A stretch of DNA of 64,000 bases. It comes from Williamsia maris (GTDB lineage: Bacteria; Actinomycetota; Actinomycetes; Mycobacteriales; Mycobacteriaceae). The notes below the pieces were generated by a model that saw nothing but the letters and a program-made list of their open reading frames with translations, ran no database searches and had not been told where the DNA came from. The stretch spans positions 1,341,485-1,405,484 of the forward strand of contig NZ_JAMTCJ010000002.1 in the NCBI RefSeq assembly GCF_024171815.1. The letters are read 5' to 3'. This document shows positions 33,856-43,270 of this stretch, piece by piece (position 1 is the first letter of the stretch; each line of letters begins with the position of its first letter). The translations under genes were made by a program, and so were the position numbers.

Positions 33856-34653
33856 ATGGACCTGCAGCTGGACGGCAAGCGTGCGATCGTGACCGGTGGG
33901 AGCCGCGGCATCGGTCGCGCGATCGCCCGGGCACTGGCGGCCGAGGGCGCGAGCGTCGTCATCGCCTCCCGCGGTGAAGAAGCCCTCGCCGCGGCGGCGG
34001 CGGAGCTGACGACCGACACGGGAGGACGGGTGATCGCCGTTCCCGTCGACACCGGTGACCAGGGATCTGTGGACCGGTTGGTCGAACGGACCGTGGCCGA
34101 ACTCGGCGGCGTCGACATCCTCGTGAACTCGGCCGCGACGCCGTGGAGCTCGGGCAAGCCCACCGACTTCGACTCGATCACCGACGATGTGGTGCGCGAG
34201 GAGATCGAGATCAAGGTGCTCGGCTATCTGCGGACGGCGCGTGCGGTGTCACCGCATCTGATAGCCCAGGGCTGGGGCCGCATCATCAACATCAGTGGTC
34301 TCGGTGCGCGGCAGGCGAACTCGATCGCTCAGACGGTGCGCAACGTCAGCGTGTCCGCGTTGACGAAGAACCTGGCGGACGAGTTGGGACCGAAGGGGAT
34401 CAACGTCACCGTCGTGCACCCCGGCCTCACCCGGACCGAGCGGCTCGACACCAGGCTCGCCGAACGCGCGGCCCGGGAGTCGGTTCCGGTGGCCGACCTC
34501 GAACGGGAGCTGGCGACCAACTCGATCCGCCGGGTCGTCGACGCCTCCGAGGTGGCCGATGTCGTCGCGTTCCTCGCCTCCCCGCGGAGCATCGCGATCA
34601 CCGGCGACGCGATCGCCGCGGGCGGCGGTGTGCCGGGACCGGTCTACTACTGA
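33856..34653 (+). CDS. SDR family protein lacking the catalytic Tyr-Lys
   Basis: A 265-residue short-chain dehydrogenase/reductase-fold protein. TGGSRGIGRAIARAL is an intact cofactor motif, and a classical SDR order follows (VDILVNSAATP; GRIINISGLGARQA). At the active site YxxxK is absent: TVRNVSVSALTKNLADELG aligns with YGASKAALLALTKNL, so the Tyr is Arg and the Lys is Val. It may bind a cofactor or ligand without reducing it, or use other residues. The ATG has GGAGAG upstream. Its neighbourhood is not informative: a TTGACA and a TCACAGTGTGA palindrome (33793-33803) precede it. Confidence 0.85.
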   Translation: MDLQLDGKRAIVTGGSRGIGRAIARALAAEGASVVIASRGEEALAAAAAELTTDTGGRVIAVPVDTGDQGSVDRLVERTVAELGGVDILVNSAATPWSSGKPTDFDSITDDVVREEIEIKVLGYLRTARAVSPHLIAQGWGRIINISGLGARQANSIAQTVRNVSVSALTKNLADELGPKGINVTVVHPGLTRTERLDTRLAERAARESVPVADLERELATNSIRRVVDASEVADVVAFLASPRSIAITGDAIAAGGGVPGPVYY

Positions 34654-34759
34654 GGACCGTCGCCGACCGTCTTGCTCGAATCGCGGTGGTTTGAAATATC
34701 GCCGTATCGCGCAGGCAACCGTAGGTTTCTCCCCAGCCATCAATGGGAGAGACAACGAC

Positions 34760-35740
34760 GTGACCGCTGTAATACCCGGTGACACATCGCGTTCGCGCGA
34801 CACCGCACCCGACGACGACGACCTGCCGGTCGCCGCCGAGGAGTTGACCGTTGCCCGGACCTGGCACCCGTGGCGATGGGTGATCAGCATCGTGACGCTG
34901 GTCCTGGCGGCCCAGTTCGTCCACGGCCTGGCCACCAACGCCGGCTGGGACTGGGGCACGTTCGCCGAGTACTTCACCGCGAAGTCGGTGATGGCCGCAC
35001 TGTGGCTGACGATCCAGCTGACCTTCTGGGGAACCCTCATCGGCTTCGCGTTCGGCATCGCCCTTGCGGCGGCACGGTTGTCGCAGAATCCTGTGCTGCA
35101 GGTGATCTCGTGGTTCTACATCTGGGCGTTCCGGTCGATACCGCTGATCGTGCAGCTGCTGTTCTGGTTCAACATCGCCTACCTGTACCAAACCCTGTCG
35201 TTGGGAATCCCTTTCGGACCTGCGTTCTTCACCTTCAACGTGAACAGCGTCATCAGCGGCTCGACGGCGGCGATCATCGGTCTCGCGCTGCACCAGGCCG
35301 CCTACTCGGCGGAGATCGTCCGGGCCGGCATCATCTCGGTCGACCAGGGACAGCTCGAGGCGGCGGCGGCCCTGGGGATCCCGAGGCGCCGGGAGTTCTT
35401 CAAAATCGTGCTCCCGCAGGCCATGCGCGGCATCCTCCCGAACGCCGCCAACGAGGTCATCTCGCTGTTCAAGGGCACCTCGATCGTGTCGGTGATGGCG
35501 ATCGCCGAGCTGTTCTACCAGGTCCAGGTGATCTACGGCCGCAGCGGCCGCGTCGTCCCGATGCTCATGGTGGCAACCGTCTGGTACATCATCCTGACCT
35601 CGCTGCTCTCGGTCGTGCAGTTCTACGTCGAGCGCCACTACGCCAAGGGTGCACTGCGCACCGTTCCGTTGACGCCCATCCAGCAGGTCCGCGCCAAGCT
35701 CGCCGCTCTGCCGCTGTCACCGAGGGGTGCGACCCGATGA
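34760..35740 (+). CDS. Polar amino-acid ABC transporter permease
   Basis: A 326-residue permease of the HisM/GlnP family. About 45 acidic and polar residues precede the first helix. [28 protein letters not shown] and the EAA-type loop [33 protein letters not shown] mark the family; about five to six helices follow. GTG at 34760 has GGGAGAG upstream. Its stop overlaps the ATPase start. It is the first of six same-strand genes that look like one transport-and-catabolism unit (34760-40490). Confidence 0.9.
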   Translation: MTAVIPGDTSRSRDTAPDDDDLPVAAEELTVARTWHPWRWVISIVTLVLAAQFVHGLATNAGWDWGTFAEYFTAKSVMAALWLTIQLTFWGTLIGFAFGIALAAARLSQNPVLQVISWFYIWAFRSIPLIVQLLFWFNIAYLYQTLSLGIPFGPAFFTFNVNSVISGSTAAIIGLALHQAAYSAEIVRAGIISVDQGQLEAAAALGIPRRREFFKIVLPQAMRGILPNAANEVISLFKGTSIVSVMAIAELFYQVQVIYGRSGRVVPMLMVATVWYIILTSLLSVVQFYVERHYAKGALRTVPLTPIQQVRAKLAALPLSPRGATR

Positions 35741-36549
35741 CCACGACCCAGCCGACCCCGGCCCCGGCGACAGCACCGATCGAGCACTCGCGCTTCGCGA
35801 TCGAGGCGAGGGGGGTCCACAAGTCCTTCGGCGCACTCGAGGTCCTCAAGGGCGTGGACCTGACCGTGCGGCCCGGGGAGGTCACCGCCATCCTGGGCCC
35901 GTCGGGGTCGGGCAAGTCGACCCTGGTACGGACGCTGAACCACCTGGAGAAGGTCGACGCCGGCGTGGTCCGGGTCGACGGCGAACTGGTCGGCTACCGA
36001 CTCAAGGGCCGCAAACTCCATGAGCTCCGCCCCCGCGAGATCCTGCGCCAGCGCTCGCAGATCGGCTTCGTCTTCCAGAACTTCAACCTTTTCCCACATC
36101 TGACGGTGCTGGAGAACGTCGTGGAGGCACCGATCTCGGCGCAGCGTCGCAACCGGGCCGAGGTGGAGCGCGAGGCGCGTGAGTTGCTCGAGCGCGTGGG
36201 TGTCGGCGACAAGGCCCATGACTACCCGCGGCGACTGTCCGGCGGTCAGCAGCAGCGCGTCGCCATCGCCCGGGCGCTGGCCCTGCGTCCCAAGGTGATC
36301 CTGTTCGACGAACCGACGTCGGCTCTCGACCCGGAGCTGGTCGGTGAGGTGCTCGAGGTCATCCGGGCGCTCGCCGCCGACGGCGCCACCCTGGTGATCG
36401 TGACCCACGAGGTCGGGTTCGCCCGCGAGGTCGCCGACACCGTGGTCTTCATGGACGGCGGGTTGATCGTCGAACAGGGCACGCCTGCCGAGGTTTTCGA
36501 CCATCCCGTGCATGCCCGCACCAAGACTTTCCTGTCCCACGTCCTGTAG
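35737..36549 (+). CDS. Polar amino-acid ABC transporter ATP-binding protein
   Basis: A 270-residue ATPase of the GlnQ/HisP type: Walker [15 protein letters not shown]-loop [16 protein letters not shown], signature [17 protein letters not shown], Walker [20 protein letters not shown] and the H-loop [11 protein letters not shown] overlaps the permease stop (ATGA). It drives the permease encoded before it, with the binding protein encoded after it. Confidence 0.93.
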   Translation: MTTTQPTPAPATAPIEHSRFAIEARGVHKSFGALEVLKGVDLTVRPGEVTAILGPSGSGKSTLVRTLNHLEKVDAGVVRVDGELVGYRLKGRKLHELRPREILRQRSQIGFVFQNFNLFPHLTVLENVVEAPISAQRRNRAEVEREARELLERVGVGDKAHDYPRRLSGGQQQRVAIARALALRPKVILFDEPTSALDPELVGEVLEVIRALAADGATLVIVTHEVGFAREVADTVVFMDGGLIVEQGTPAEVFDHPVHARTKTFLSHVL

Positions 36550-36592
36550 ACGAATCGCCTTCCGCGGTTCGCGCATTCGAGAAAGCAGTCCC

Positions 36593-37564
36593 ATGTCCCG
36601 ATCGAGCAGGCGCCTCGCGTCTGTGTTGTCCGCGGTGGCCGTCGTCGCGTTGCTCGCCAGCGCATGCAGCGAACCGACCACCGACAACACCCTGACCGCC
36701 CAGAACGGCCAGTCGTTCGACCTGTCGCCGCAGCAGTCGGGCCGGATCACGACCGCGAAGGTGGACTCCATCGCCGCCGAGCTGCCCGCCGCGGTCCGTG
36801 ACAGCGGAACCCTGCGCGTCACCGGGACGGTCGGCACCACACCGCCGCTGGCCTTCTTCGCCACCGACAACGCGACCGTCATCGGCAGCGAGGTCGACTT
36901 CGCCCACCTTATCGGCGATGTCCTCGGCCTCAAAGTGGTTCGTACGAACGGCGACTGGGCGCAGAACTTCGTCAAGGTCGACTCGAACCAGGTCGACCTG
37001 TTCGTAAACAACGTCACGGTGACCGAGGAGCGCAAGGAGAAGTACGACTTCGCCACCTACCGCCAGGACAACCTCGCGCTCGAGGTCCCGAAGGACTCGA
37101 CGTGGACCTACAAGGACCGCAAGGACATCGCGGGCAAGAAGATCGGCGTCAGCTCGGGTACGAACCAGGAGCAACTGCTCGTCGACTGGAATGCTCAGAA
37201 CGTCGCCGAGGGCCTCGAGCCGGCGCAGATCTTCTACTACCAGAACGCCGCCGACTACTACCTCGCACTGAGCTCGAAGCGCATCGACGGCTACCTGGGC
37301 CCCAACCCGTCGGCGGTGTTCCACGTGGCGAGCAAGAAGGAGAGCAAGATCATCGCCACGTACTCCGGAGCGGGCGACGCCCTGCAGGGCGAGATCGCGG
37401 TGCTGGCCAAGAAGAACAACGGTCTGATCAAGGCGGTCAGCGACGCCCTCAACCACGTGATCGCCAACGGCGACTACAAGAAGGTCCTCGACCGCTGGGG
37501 CCTGGACGCCGAGGCCGTGACGTCGTCGGTCATCAACCCGCCCGGCCTGCCCAAGAAGTCCTGA
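36593..37564 (+). CDS. Polar amino-acid ABC transporter substrate-binding lipoprotein
   Basis: A 323-residue family-3 solute-binding protein. MSRSSRRLASVLSAVAVVALLASAC is a lipoprotein signal with lipobox ASAC. The mature part reads DSGTLRVTGTVGTTPPLAFF..., VGSEVDFAHLIGDVLGLKV-like and VDLFVNNVTVTEERKEKYDFA, all typical. The binding-site acidic and Arg residues cannot be placed by eye, so the ligand is unknown. ATG at 36593. Confidence 0.9.
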   Translation: MSRSSRRLASVLSAVAVVALLASACSEPTTDNTLTAQNGQSFDLSPQQSGRITTAKVDSIAAELPAAVRDSGTLRVTGTVGTTPPLAFFATDNATVIGSEVDFAHLIGDVLGLKVVRTNGDWAQNFVKVDSNQVDLFVNNVTVTEERKEKYDFATYRQDNLALEVPKDSTWTYKDRKDIAGKKIGVSSGTNQEQLLVDWNAQNVAEGLEPAQIFYYQNAADYYLALSSKRIDGYLGPNPSAVFHVASKKESKIIATYSGAGDALQGEIAVLAKKNNGLIKAVSDALNHVIANGDYKKVLDRWGLDAEAVTSSVINPPGLPKKS

Positions 37565-37614
37565 TGGGGCAGAAGTCGTGACGTGTGAGCAGCGCTGATG
37601 TGTAGGCATTCGTA

Positions 37615-38754
37615 GTGCACGTGGTCGTGATCGGCGGCGGCATCGTCGGTGCCTCCTCGGCCTGGAGCCTCGCGCTGCGGGGGATCACGGTGACCCTGCT
37701 GGAGCAGCTCGGACCGGGCCACCCCTTCGGCGCGTCCCACGGCACCTCCCGCATCTTCCGGTGCGGCTACGGCAACGACACCTACACGGCGCTGGCGGCA
37801 CACGCGGGCCGACTGTGGGACGAGCTCGACGCGGTCTCCGGCGAGGAGCCGGTGCTGACGCGGACCGGCGCGGTCGACCACGGACCGTGTACGGCCACGG
37901 GATCGCGCGCACGATCGCTGGCCCGGGTCGGCTGTGACTCGGAGATCCTCGAACCGCGTGCGGCCGAGAAGCGCTGGTCCGGGATGCGGTTCGACTCCTC
38001 GGTGCTGCACCACCGTGACGCCGGTCGCCTGCACGCCGACCGCGCACTGGCGTCGATCGTCGCGCGCGCCCGGGAGCGCGGCGCCGACGTGCACCACAAC
38101 CGCCCGGTGCGCGCGGTCCGGGACGGCAGTCGGGGACTCGAGGTCGTCACCGACTCCGGCGTCGTGCACGCCGACCGCCTGGTGATCGCCGCGGGAGCCT
38201 GGAGTGGTGCGTTCGTCGCCGCCCTGCCCGAGACGGAACGCGCAGGCATCGACCTCCCGGAGCTGCGGACGACCCAGGAGCAGCCCGCGCACTTCGTGCC
38301 CACCGCGCAGGGAGACCACTGGCCGAGCTTCGTGCACCACGCAGGCGGCGCCCTCGACGAATGTGACCACGCCGGCGGGATCTACGGCCTGTCGTCGGAG
38401 GACGGCATCAAGATCGGCGAGCACGCGACCGGCCCCGAGGTAACCCCCGCGACCCGGGACTTCTGCCCCGACCCCGCCACCGAGCAGCGACTGCGCGAGT
38501 ACGCGCACCGATGGCTCCCGGGCGTCGACCCGACCTCGGCACGTTCGCTGACGTGTCTCTACACCTGCACCCCGGACCACGACTTCGTGATCGACCGCGG
38601 CGCACGCGTCACCGTGGCCGCCGGGTTCTCCGGTCACGGCTTCAAGTTCGCGCCGGCGGTGGGCGAATACGTCGCCGATCTGACGCTGGGGGAGTCGACC
38701 CTGCCGGTCGCCGGTCTGTCGCAACTGTTCGGATTCGGCAGCCATGTCCGCTGA
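37615..38754 (+). CDS. FAD-dependent amine oxidoreductase, monomeric sarcosine oxidase-like
   Basis: A 379-residue flavoprotein of the DAO family. The N-terminal dinucleotide motif is VVVIGGGIVGASSAWSLALRG; ASHGTSRIFRCGYGN matches the SoxA / N-methyltryptophan oxidase branch. In that branch the FAD is bound covalently through a Cys in CMYTNTPD; the equivalent segment here is CLYTCTPDHDFVID, so the Cys is kept. FSGHGFKFAPAVGE ends the cofactor site. It should oxidise a secondary amine or N-methyl amino acid, with H2O2 as product. GTG start at 37615. The preceding transporter genes likely import its substrate. Confidence 0.88.
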   Translation: MHVVVIGGGIVGASSAWSLALRGITVTLLEQLGPGHPFGASHGTSRIFRCGYGNDTYTALAAHAGRLWDELDAVSGEEPVLTRTGAVDHGPCTATGSRARSLARVGCDSEILEPRAAEKRWSGMRFDSSVLHHRDAGRLHADRALASIVARARERGADVHHNRPVRAVRDGSRGLEVVTDSGVVHADRLVIAAGAWSGAFVAALPETERAGIDLPELRTTQEQPAHFVPTAQGDHWPSFVHHAGGALDECDHAGGIYGLSSEDGIKIGEHATGPEVTPATRDFCPDPATEQRLREYAHRWLPGVDPTSARSLTCLYTCTPDHDFVIDRGARVTVAAGFSGHGFKFAPAVGEYVADLTLGESTLPVAGLSQLFGFGSHVR

Positions 38755-38817
38755 CACCGCCCGCCGCGGGCCGCACGGCCCGGAATCGATGGCCCGCGAA
38801 CGAGGTTGGTTCCCGAC

Positions 38818-39312
38818 GTGACCGCACCGGAACTCACCGTCGCGCGGGTGGACCAGTCCGATCCGCGCGCACAGCCGTTGCTGGCCGAGCTGGCCGTCGA
38901 GTACAGCAGTCGATACGGCGGAACCGCCGACGAGATGTACGCCGACCTCGTCGCCTACCCGGCCGCCGAGTTCGCCCCGCCGGACGGCGCCCTGGTGGTC
39001 ATCGCGCGTGGCGACGAGGTGGTCGCAGGCGGCGCCTTCCGACGGCTCGACCCCGAGACCGCGGAACTGAAGCGGATCTGGACGTCGGCGGCGCACCGTC
39101 GCCGCGGCCTCGCCCGACGTGTGCTGGTCGAACTGGAGCGCGAGATCGCCGAACTGGGTTATCAGCGTGTCCATCTGACGACGGGCTGGCGGCAACCCGA
39201 GGCGGTCGCGCTGTACCTCGCTGCGGGCTACACGGCCCTGTACGACCCGTCCGTCCCCGCCGAGGAGATCGGTCCGCACCCGTTCGAGAAGCGGATCGGA
39301 GCCACCCGATGA
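38818..39312 (+). CDS. GNAT family N-acetyltransferase
   Basis: A 164-residue GNAT protein: ELKRIWTSAAHRRRGLARRVLVELEREIAELGYQRVHLTTGWRQPEAVALYLAAGYT includes the acetyl-CoA loop and beta-bulge. It sits between the sarcosine-oxidase-like and flavin monooxygenase genes and overlaps the latter by four bases. In Bacillus subtilis a GNAT enzyme and flavin monooxygenases of the ytm operon acetylate and cleave S-alkyl cysteines, which makes a similar role conceivable here. GTG at 38818 is used; TTG at 38806 is possible. Confidence 0.83.
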   Translation: MTAPELTVARVDQSDPRAQPLLAELAVEYSSRYGGTADEMYADLVAYPAAEFAPPDGALVVIARGDEVVAGGAFRRLDPETAELKRIWTSAAHRRRGLARRVLVELEREIAELGYQRVHLTTGWRQPEAVALYLAAGYTALYDPSVPAEEIGPHPFEKRIGATR

Positions 39313-40490
39313 CCGACACCGACACCCCCGCGCCGCCGAGGTTCCATTGGTTCCTGCCGACCGGCGGCGACGACGAGCGACTCGGCGCCCGCTCCCACGG
39401 CGCCATCCTCGGCGCGACCGGTTCCGGATCCGGTGTCGCGCCGCCCGTCGACCCCGGGCACCGCGACCCCACTCTCGCGCACCTCACCGAACTCGTTCGC
39501 ACGGTGGAGCACTGGGGGTTCGAGGCCGTCCTGACCCCGACCGGTGGTCACTGTGAGGACGCGTGGGTCGTCACGTCGGCCCTGATCCCGGCGACGACGC
39601 GGCTGAAGTTCCTCGTCGCGTTCCGGCCGGGTGCGGTCGCGCCGGTGCTCTCGGCGCAGATGGTCAGCACCTTCCACCGCCTGTCGGGCGGGCGCATCCT
39701 GCTCAACGTCGTCGTCGGTGGCGACGACGCCGAGCAACGTGCCTACGGCGACACCCTGCCCAAGGACGAGCGCTACGCCCGTGCCGAGGAGTTCCTGCAG
39801 ATCGCCCGCGACGTCGGCGACGGCCGACCGGTCGCCGTGGACAGCAGGTTCCACACCGTGGATCGCCCGGTCGGGGCCGGTTTCGCCGGAGCGCCGCCGG
39901 TACCGCTGCCCGACGTCTACCTGGGCGGCTCGTCGGACGCCGCCGTCGAGGTCGCCGCGAAGCAGGCCGATGTGTACCTGTCCTGGGGTGAGCCGCCGGA
40001 TGCGGTGGCCGACAAAATCGCTCGGGTCCGTGACCGTGCGGCCGCGCACGGTCGGAGCATCCGGGGCGGCATCCGCCTGCATGTCATCACCAGAGACTCC
40101 GCGGAGGAGGCCTGGGCGCGTGCCGACGAGCTCATCGGCGGCGTCGACTCCGAGACCGTTGCCACCCGGCAGGCGCAGCTCGCGGCCATCGGATCCGAGG
40201 GCCAACGCCGCATGCTCGCCCTGCACGGCGGCGACCGAGACCGGCTGCTCGTGGGACCGAACCTGTGGGCAGGCATCGGGCTCGTCCGCGGCGGCGCCGG
40301 GACCGCGCTCGTCGGCAGTCACGACGAGGTCGCCGAGCGCATCGAGGAGTACCGGGCCGCGGGCGTCGAGGAGTTCATCTTCTCCGGCTATCCGCACATC
40401 GCGGAGGCGGAGCAATTCGGTGCCGGCGTGCTGAGCAGGTACCGGCAGCAGGTCAGCGCAGGGTCGGACCGTTCGGCGCGAGACGGCTGA
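39309..40490 (+). CDS. LLM-class FMN-dependent monooxygenase (alkanesulfonate monooxygenase-like)
   Basis: A 393-residue TIM-barrel flavin-dependent monooxygenase of the bacterial luciferase-like superfamily. The segment LTPTGGHCEDAWVVTSALIPATTRLKFLVAFRPG and SGGRILLNVVVGGDDAEQRAYGD are very close to the SsuD branch, and VYLGGSSDAAVEVAAKQADVYLSWGE is the usual FMN-site region. It would need reduced FMN from a separate reductase, not found here. Its 3' end overlaps the convergent EAL-DICT gene by 38 bases. Alkanesulfonate or a substituted amino acid are candidate substrates. Confidence 0.9.
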   Translation: MTDTDTPAPPRFHWFLPTGGDDERLGARSHGAILGATGSGSGVAPPVDPGHRDPTLAHLTELVRTVEHWGFEAVLTPTGGHCEDAWVVTSALIPATTRLKFLVAFRPGAVAPVLSAQMVSTFHRLSGGRILLNVVVGGDDAEQRAYGDTLPKDERYARAEEFLQIARDVGDGRPVAVDSRFHTVDRPVGAGFAGAPPVPLPDVYLGGSSDAAVEVAAKQADVYLSWGEPPDAVADKIARVRDRAAAHGRSIRGGIRLHVITRDSAEEAWARADELIGGVDSETVATRQAQLAAIGSEGQRRMLALHGGDRDRLLVGPNLWAGIGLVRGGAGTALVGSHDEVAERIEEYRAAGVEEFIFSGYPHIAEAEQFGAGVLSRYRQQVSAGSDRSARDG

Positions 40491-41700
40491 CCAGGCACCG
40501 GGCCACGTCGCGGGCCGCCGAGCGCGAGTGGGTGAAGTACCAGGCGTAGCGCCGCTGTGCCAGCGGCCCGCTGTCGCCGAGGTCGCGGGCCACCACGGCC
40601 GCCGCGGTCGTCTGGGTCAGGATGGCGACCGCGAACTGGTCGTCGAACCCGGGATCGGCCGGTCCGGCGACGCGGACACCCGGAACGTTCAGATCGCGCG
40701 CCCCCACCACCCCGACCAGGGTGTGCTTGGCCGCCAACTCCGCGTACCGGAACGCGAACCGGTCGATGAACGACGACCGGTTCTGCACCGCCACCGCGAT
40801 GCACCCGGGCGTGATCAGTTCCTCGCCGAACGAGGTGATCGTGTCCAGGACGCCCGCGATGGTCCCGTAGGTCGTGACCTGCGGTGGCATCCGGGCCAGG
40901 ACGTCCGCGGGGTTCGTCAACGGCTCGGTCAGGGTCTCGATCAGCGGGATGGCGAGATGCTCCGGTGGCCCGACCGGCCCCGTCGGCGCCGGTTCGGGCC
41001 GACCGAGCAGGTACCCCTGACCGAGCGTCGCGCCGACGGTCCGCGCCACCCCGAGATCGTCGACGTTCTCGATGCCCTCGGCGAGGATCGACGCCCCGGT
41101 GGCCGAGGCGTAATCGACCACGGCCGAGACGGTCTCGTTGAACTCGGGGGACAACGGCTCGGCCAGGATCCGTCGGTCGAGTTTGACGACGTCGGGCAGC
41201 ACGAGCGGGAGCAGCGCCAGCGACTCGGGGTTGAGTCCCACGTCGTCGAGGGCGATGCCGCACCCGCGGTCGCGGGCCCAGTCGACCGCGGCCAACACCG
41301 ACGCGGGGTCGACGAGCAGGTCGCGCTCGGTGATCTCGACGACGACCTGCAGATCGCGCTCGGTGATCTCGCGGAACCGCTCCCCGGGGAACGGCCACCG
41401 GGGCGACGAACTCAGCGTCGTCGGCTCCACGTTGATGAACACGCTCATCGGGCGGGTCAGACGGGCGTCGAGCGCACCGACGACGGCCGCACGTCGGCAG
41501 GCCCAGTCCAGTTCGCCGAGGCGTCCGTGCTGCCGCGCGTGGTCGAACACGTCGGTCGGGCTCACGTCCGGCGCCGACGGCCAGCGGGCGAGCGCCTCGT
41601 AGCCGACGACCGTCATCGAATCGAGGTCGACGATGGGTTGGAACTGCGGCTCGACCGGACTGCCCAGCACCTCGTCGAGGCGACGGCCGGCACTGACCAC
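40453..41700 (-). CDS. EAL-domain protein with C-terminal DICT sensor domain
   Basis: A 415-residue protein. Residues about 15-245 are an EAL c-di-GMP phosphodiesterase-type domain: VGYEALARWP, INVEPTTLSS, VVVEITERDL, ALDDVGLNPESLALLPLVLPDVVKLD and the last-loop Glu in ILAEGIENVDD. All main metal- and substrate-binding acidic residues appear present. The rest, about 275-410 (VTTYGTIAGVLDTITSFGEELI ... RRYAWYFTHSRSAARDVARCLVSRL), matches the DICT sensor domain of actinobacteria and cyanobacteria. GTG at 41700 has AGGAGG seven bases before it. No GGDEF is attached, so it may degrade or bind c-di-GMP in response to an unknown signal. It is divergent from hemL. Confidence 0.85.
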   Translation of the reverse strand: MVSAGRRLDEVLGSPVEPQFQPIVDLDSMTVVGYEALARWPSAPDVSPTDVFDHARQHGRLGELDWACRRAAVVGALDARLTRPMSVFINVEPTTLSSSPRWPFPGERFREITERDLQVVVEITERDLLVDPASVLAAVDWARDRGCGIALDDVGLNPESLALLPLVLPDVVKLDRRILAEPLSPEFNETVSAVVDYASATGASILAEGIENVDDLGVARTVGATLGQGYLLGRPEPAPTGPVGPPEHLAIPLIETLTEPLTNPADVLARMPPQVTTYGTIAGVLDTITSFGEELITPGCIAVAVQNRSSFIDRFAFRYAELAAKHTLVGVVGARDLNVPGVRVAGPADPGFDDQFAVAILTQTTAAAVVARDLGDSGPLAQRRYAWYFTHSRSAARDVARCLVSRLAPNGPTLR

Positions 41701-41886
41701 GCTGCAGCCTCCTGTCCGGACGCGAATCCGCGGCGAACCCTCACGGTCTGAAGGCTCGGATCGGTAGTTGCCGACACGCAACCACCGATCCTTCAGATTG
41801 TGTCCGACTGGACCTGTTTTGCCAGCCGCATCGCCGATCGCCCCGCAAAACCCCAGGTGGACGCTCCCCCCGCGGAGCCCGCAGAA

Positions 41887-43248
41887 ATGTTTGGAACACT
41901 GGACGACGTGACCGACCCCCGAACCGCCATCTCGACCCGACGATCGGGTGAACTCTTCGACCGCGCCTGCGAGGCCATCCCGGGCGGCGTCAACTCACCC
42001 GTCCGGGCGTTCTCGTCGGTCGGGGGCACGCCGAGGTTCATCACCAGCGCGCAGGGATGCCGCCTGACCGACGCCGACGACAACGTCTACATCGACCTCA
42101 TCAGCTCCTGGGGCCCGATGATCCTGGGCCACGCCCACCCCGAGGTCGTCGCCGCGGTCCAGAAGGCGGCCTCGACCGGGTTGTCGTTCGGCGCCCCGAC
42201 GGAGGCCGAGATCGACCTGGCCGAGGCCATCATCGGCCGCGTCGCGCCGGTGGAGCAGGTCCGGCTGGTCAACTCCGGCACCGAGGCGACGATGTCGGCG
42301 GTCCGACTGGCCCGCGGGTTCACCGGTCGCACCAAGATCGTGAAGTTCTCCGGCTGCTACCACGGCCACGTCGACGCCCTGCTGGCCGACGCCGGCTCGG
42401 GCGTCGCGACACTCGGTCTGCCGACCTCGCCCGGCGTCACCGGCGCCCAGGCCGCCGACACCCTCGTCCTGCCCTACAACGACCTCCCCGCACTCGAGGC
42501 CGCGTTCGCCGAGCACCCCGACGAGATCGCGTGCGTCATCACCGAGGCCGCCGCGGGCAACATGGGTGCGATCGCGCCGCTGCCCGGCTTCAACCAGGGC
42601 CTGCGCGACCTCACCACGAAGTACGGCGCGTTGCTGATCGTCGACGAGGTGATGACCGGTTTCCGCGTCACCCGCTCGGGGTGGTTCGGGATCGACGGTG
42701 TCGCCGGCGACCTCTACACCTTCGGAAAGGTGATGAGCGGCGGCCTGCCCGCCGCGGCGTTCGGCGGCCGTGCCGACGTGATGGCGCGCCTGGCGCCGGC
42801 CGGGCCCGTTTATCAGGCCGGGACGTTGTCGGGGAACCCCGTCGCGGTCGCCGCGGGACTGGCCACCCTCAACGCCGCCGACGACGCCGTCTATGCGGCA
42901 CTCGACGCCAACTCGCACCGCATCGGAGACCTGATCGGTGACGCGCTGACCACGGCGGGCGTCGGCCACCGCGTGCAGTACGCAGGCAACCTCGTCAGTG
43001 TGTTCTTCACCTCTGACCCGGAGACGGCCATCACCGACTACGCCGGCGTCAAGACCAGCGAGACCTGGCGTTTCCCCGCGTTCTTCCACGCGCTGCTCTC
43101 CCGTGGCGTCTACCCACCACCCAGTGCCTTCGAGGCGTGGTTTGTGTCTGCTGCGCTGGACGAGGATGCTTTCGGTGTCATCGCCGATGCCATGCCGGCA
43201 GCCGCGCAGGCGGCCGCTGCGGCACCCGAGCCGGACCAGGCTCACTGA
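41887..43248 (+). CDS. hemL: Glutamate-1-semialdehyde 2,1-aminomutase
   Basis: A 453-residue PLP enzyme making 5-aminolevulinate from the product of Hem[22 protein letters not shown] opens the family; [18 protein letters not shown] is the PLP phosphate site; [10 protein letters not shown] and the Schiff-base Lys in [11 protein letters not shown] complete it. The ATG at 41887 (GGAG upstream) adds seven residues over the GTG at 41908. It stands apart from the rex-hem operon by 33 kb and heads the cytochrome c maturation cluster, so supply of heme precursor and heme use may be expressed together. Confidence 0.95.
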   Translation: MFGTLDDVTDPRTAISTRRSGELFDRACEAIPGGVNSPVRAFSSVGGTPRFITSAQGCRLTDADDNVYIDLISSWGPMILGHAHPEVVAAVQKAASTGLSFGAPTEAEIDLAEAIIGRVAPVEQVRLVNSGTEATMSAVRLARGFTGRTKIVKFSGCYHGHVDALLADAGSGVATLGLPTSPGVTGAQAADTLVLPYNDLPALEAAFAEHPDEIACVITEAAAGNMGAIAPLPGFNQGLRDLTTKYGALLIVDEVMTGFRVTRSGWFGIDGVAGDLYTFGKVMSGGLPAAAFGGRADVMARLAPAGPVYQAGTLSGNPVAVAAGLATLNAADDAVYAALDANSHRIGDLIGDALTTAGVGHRVQYAGNLVSVFFTSDPETAITDYAGVKTSETWRFPAFFHALLSRGVYPPPSAFEAWFVSAALDEDAFGVIADAMPAAAQAAAAAPEPDQAH

Positions 43249-43270
43249 TGTGTCCCGAGGAGCTCCACTG

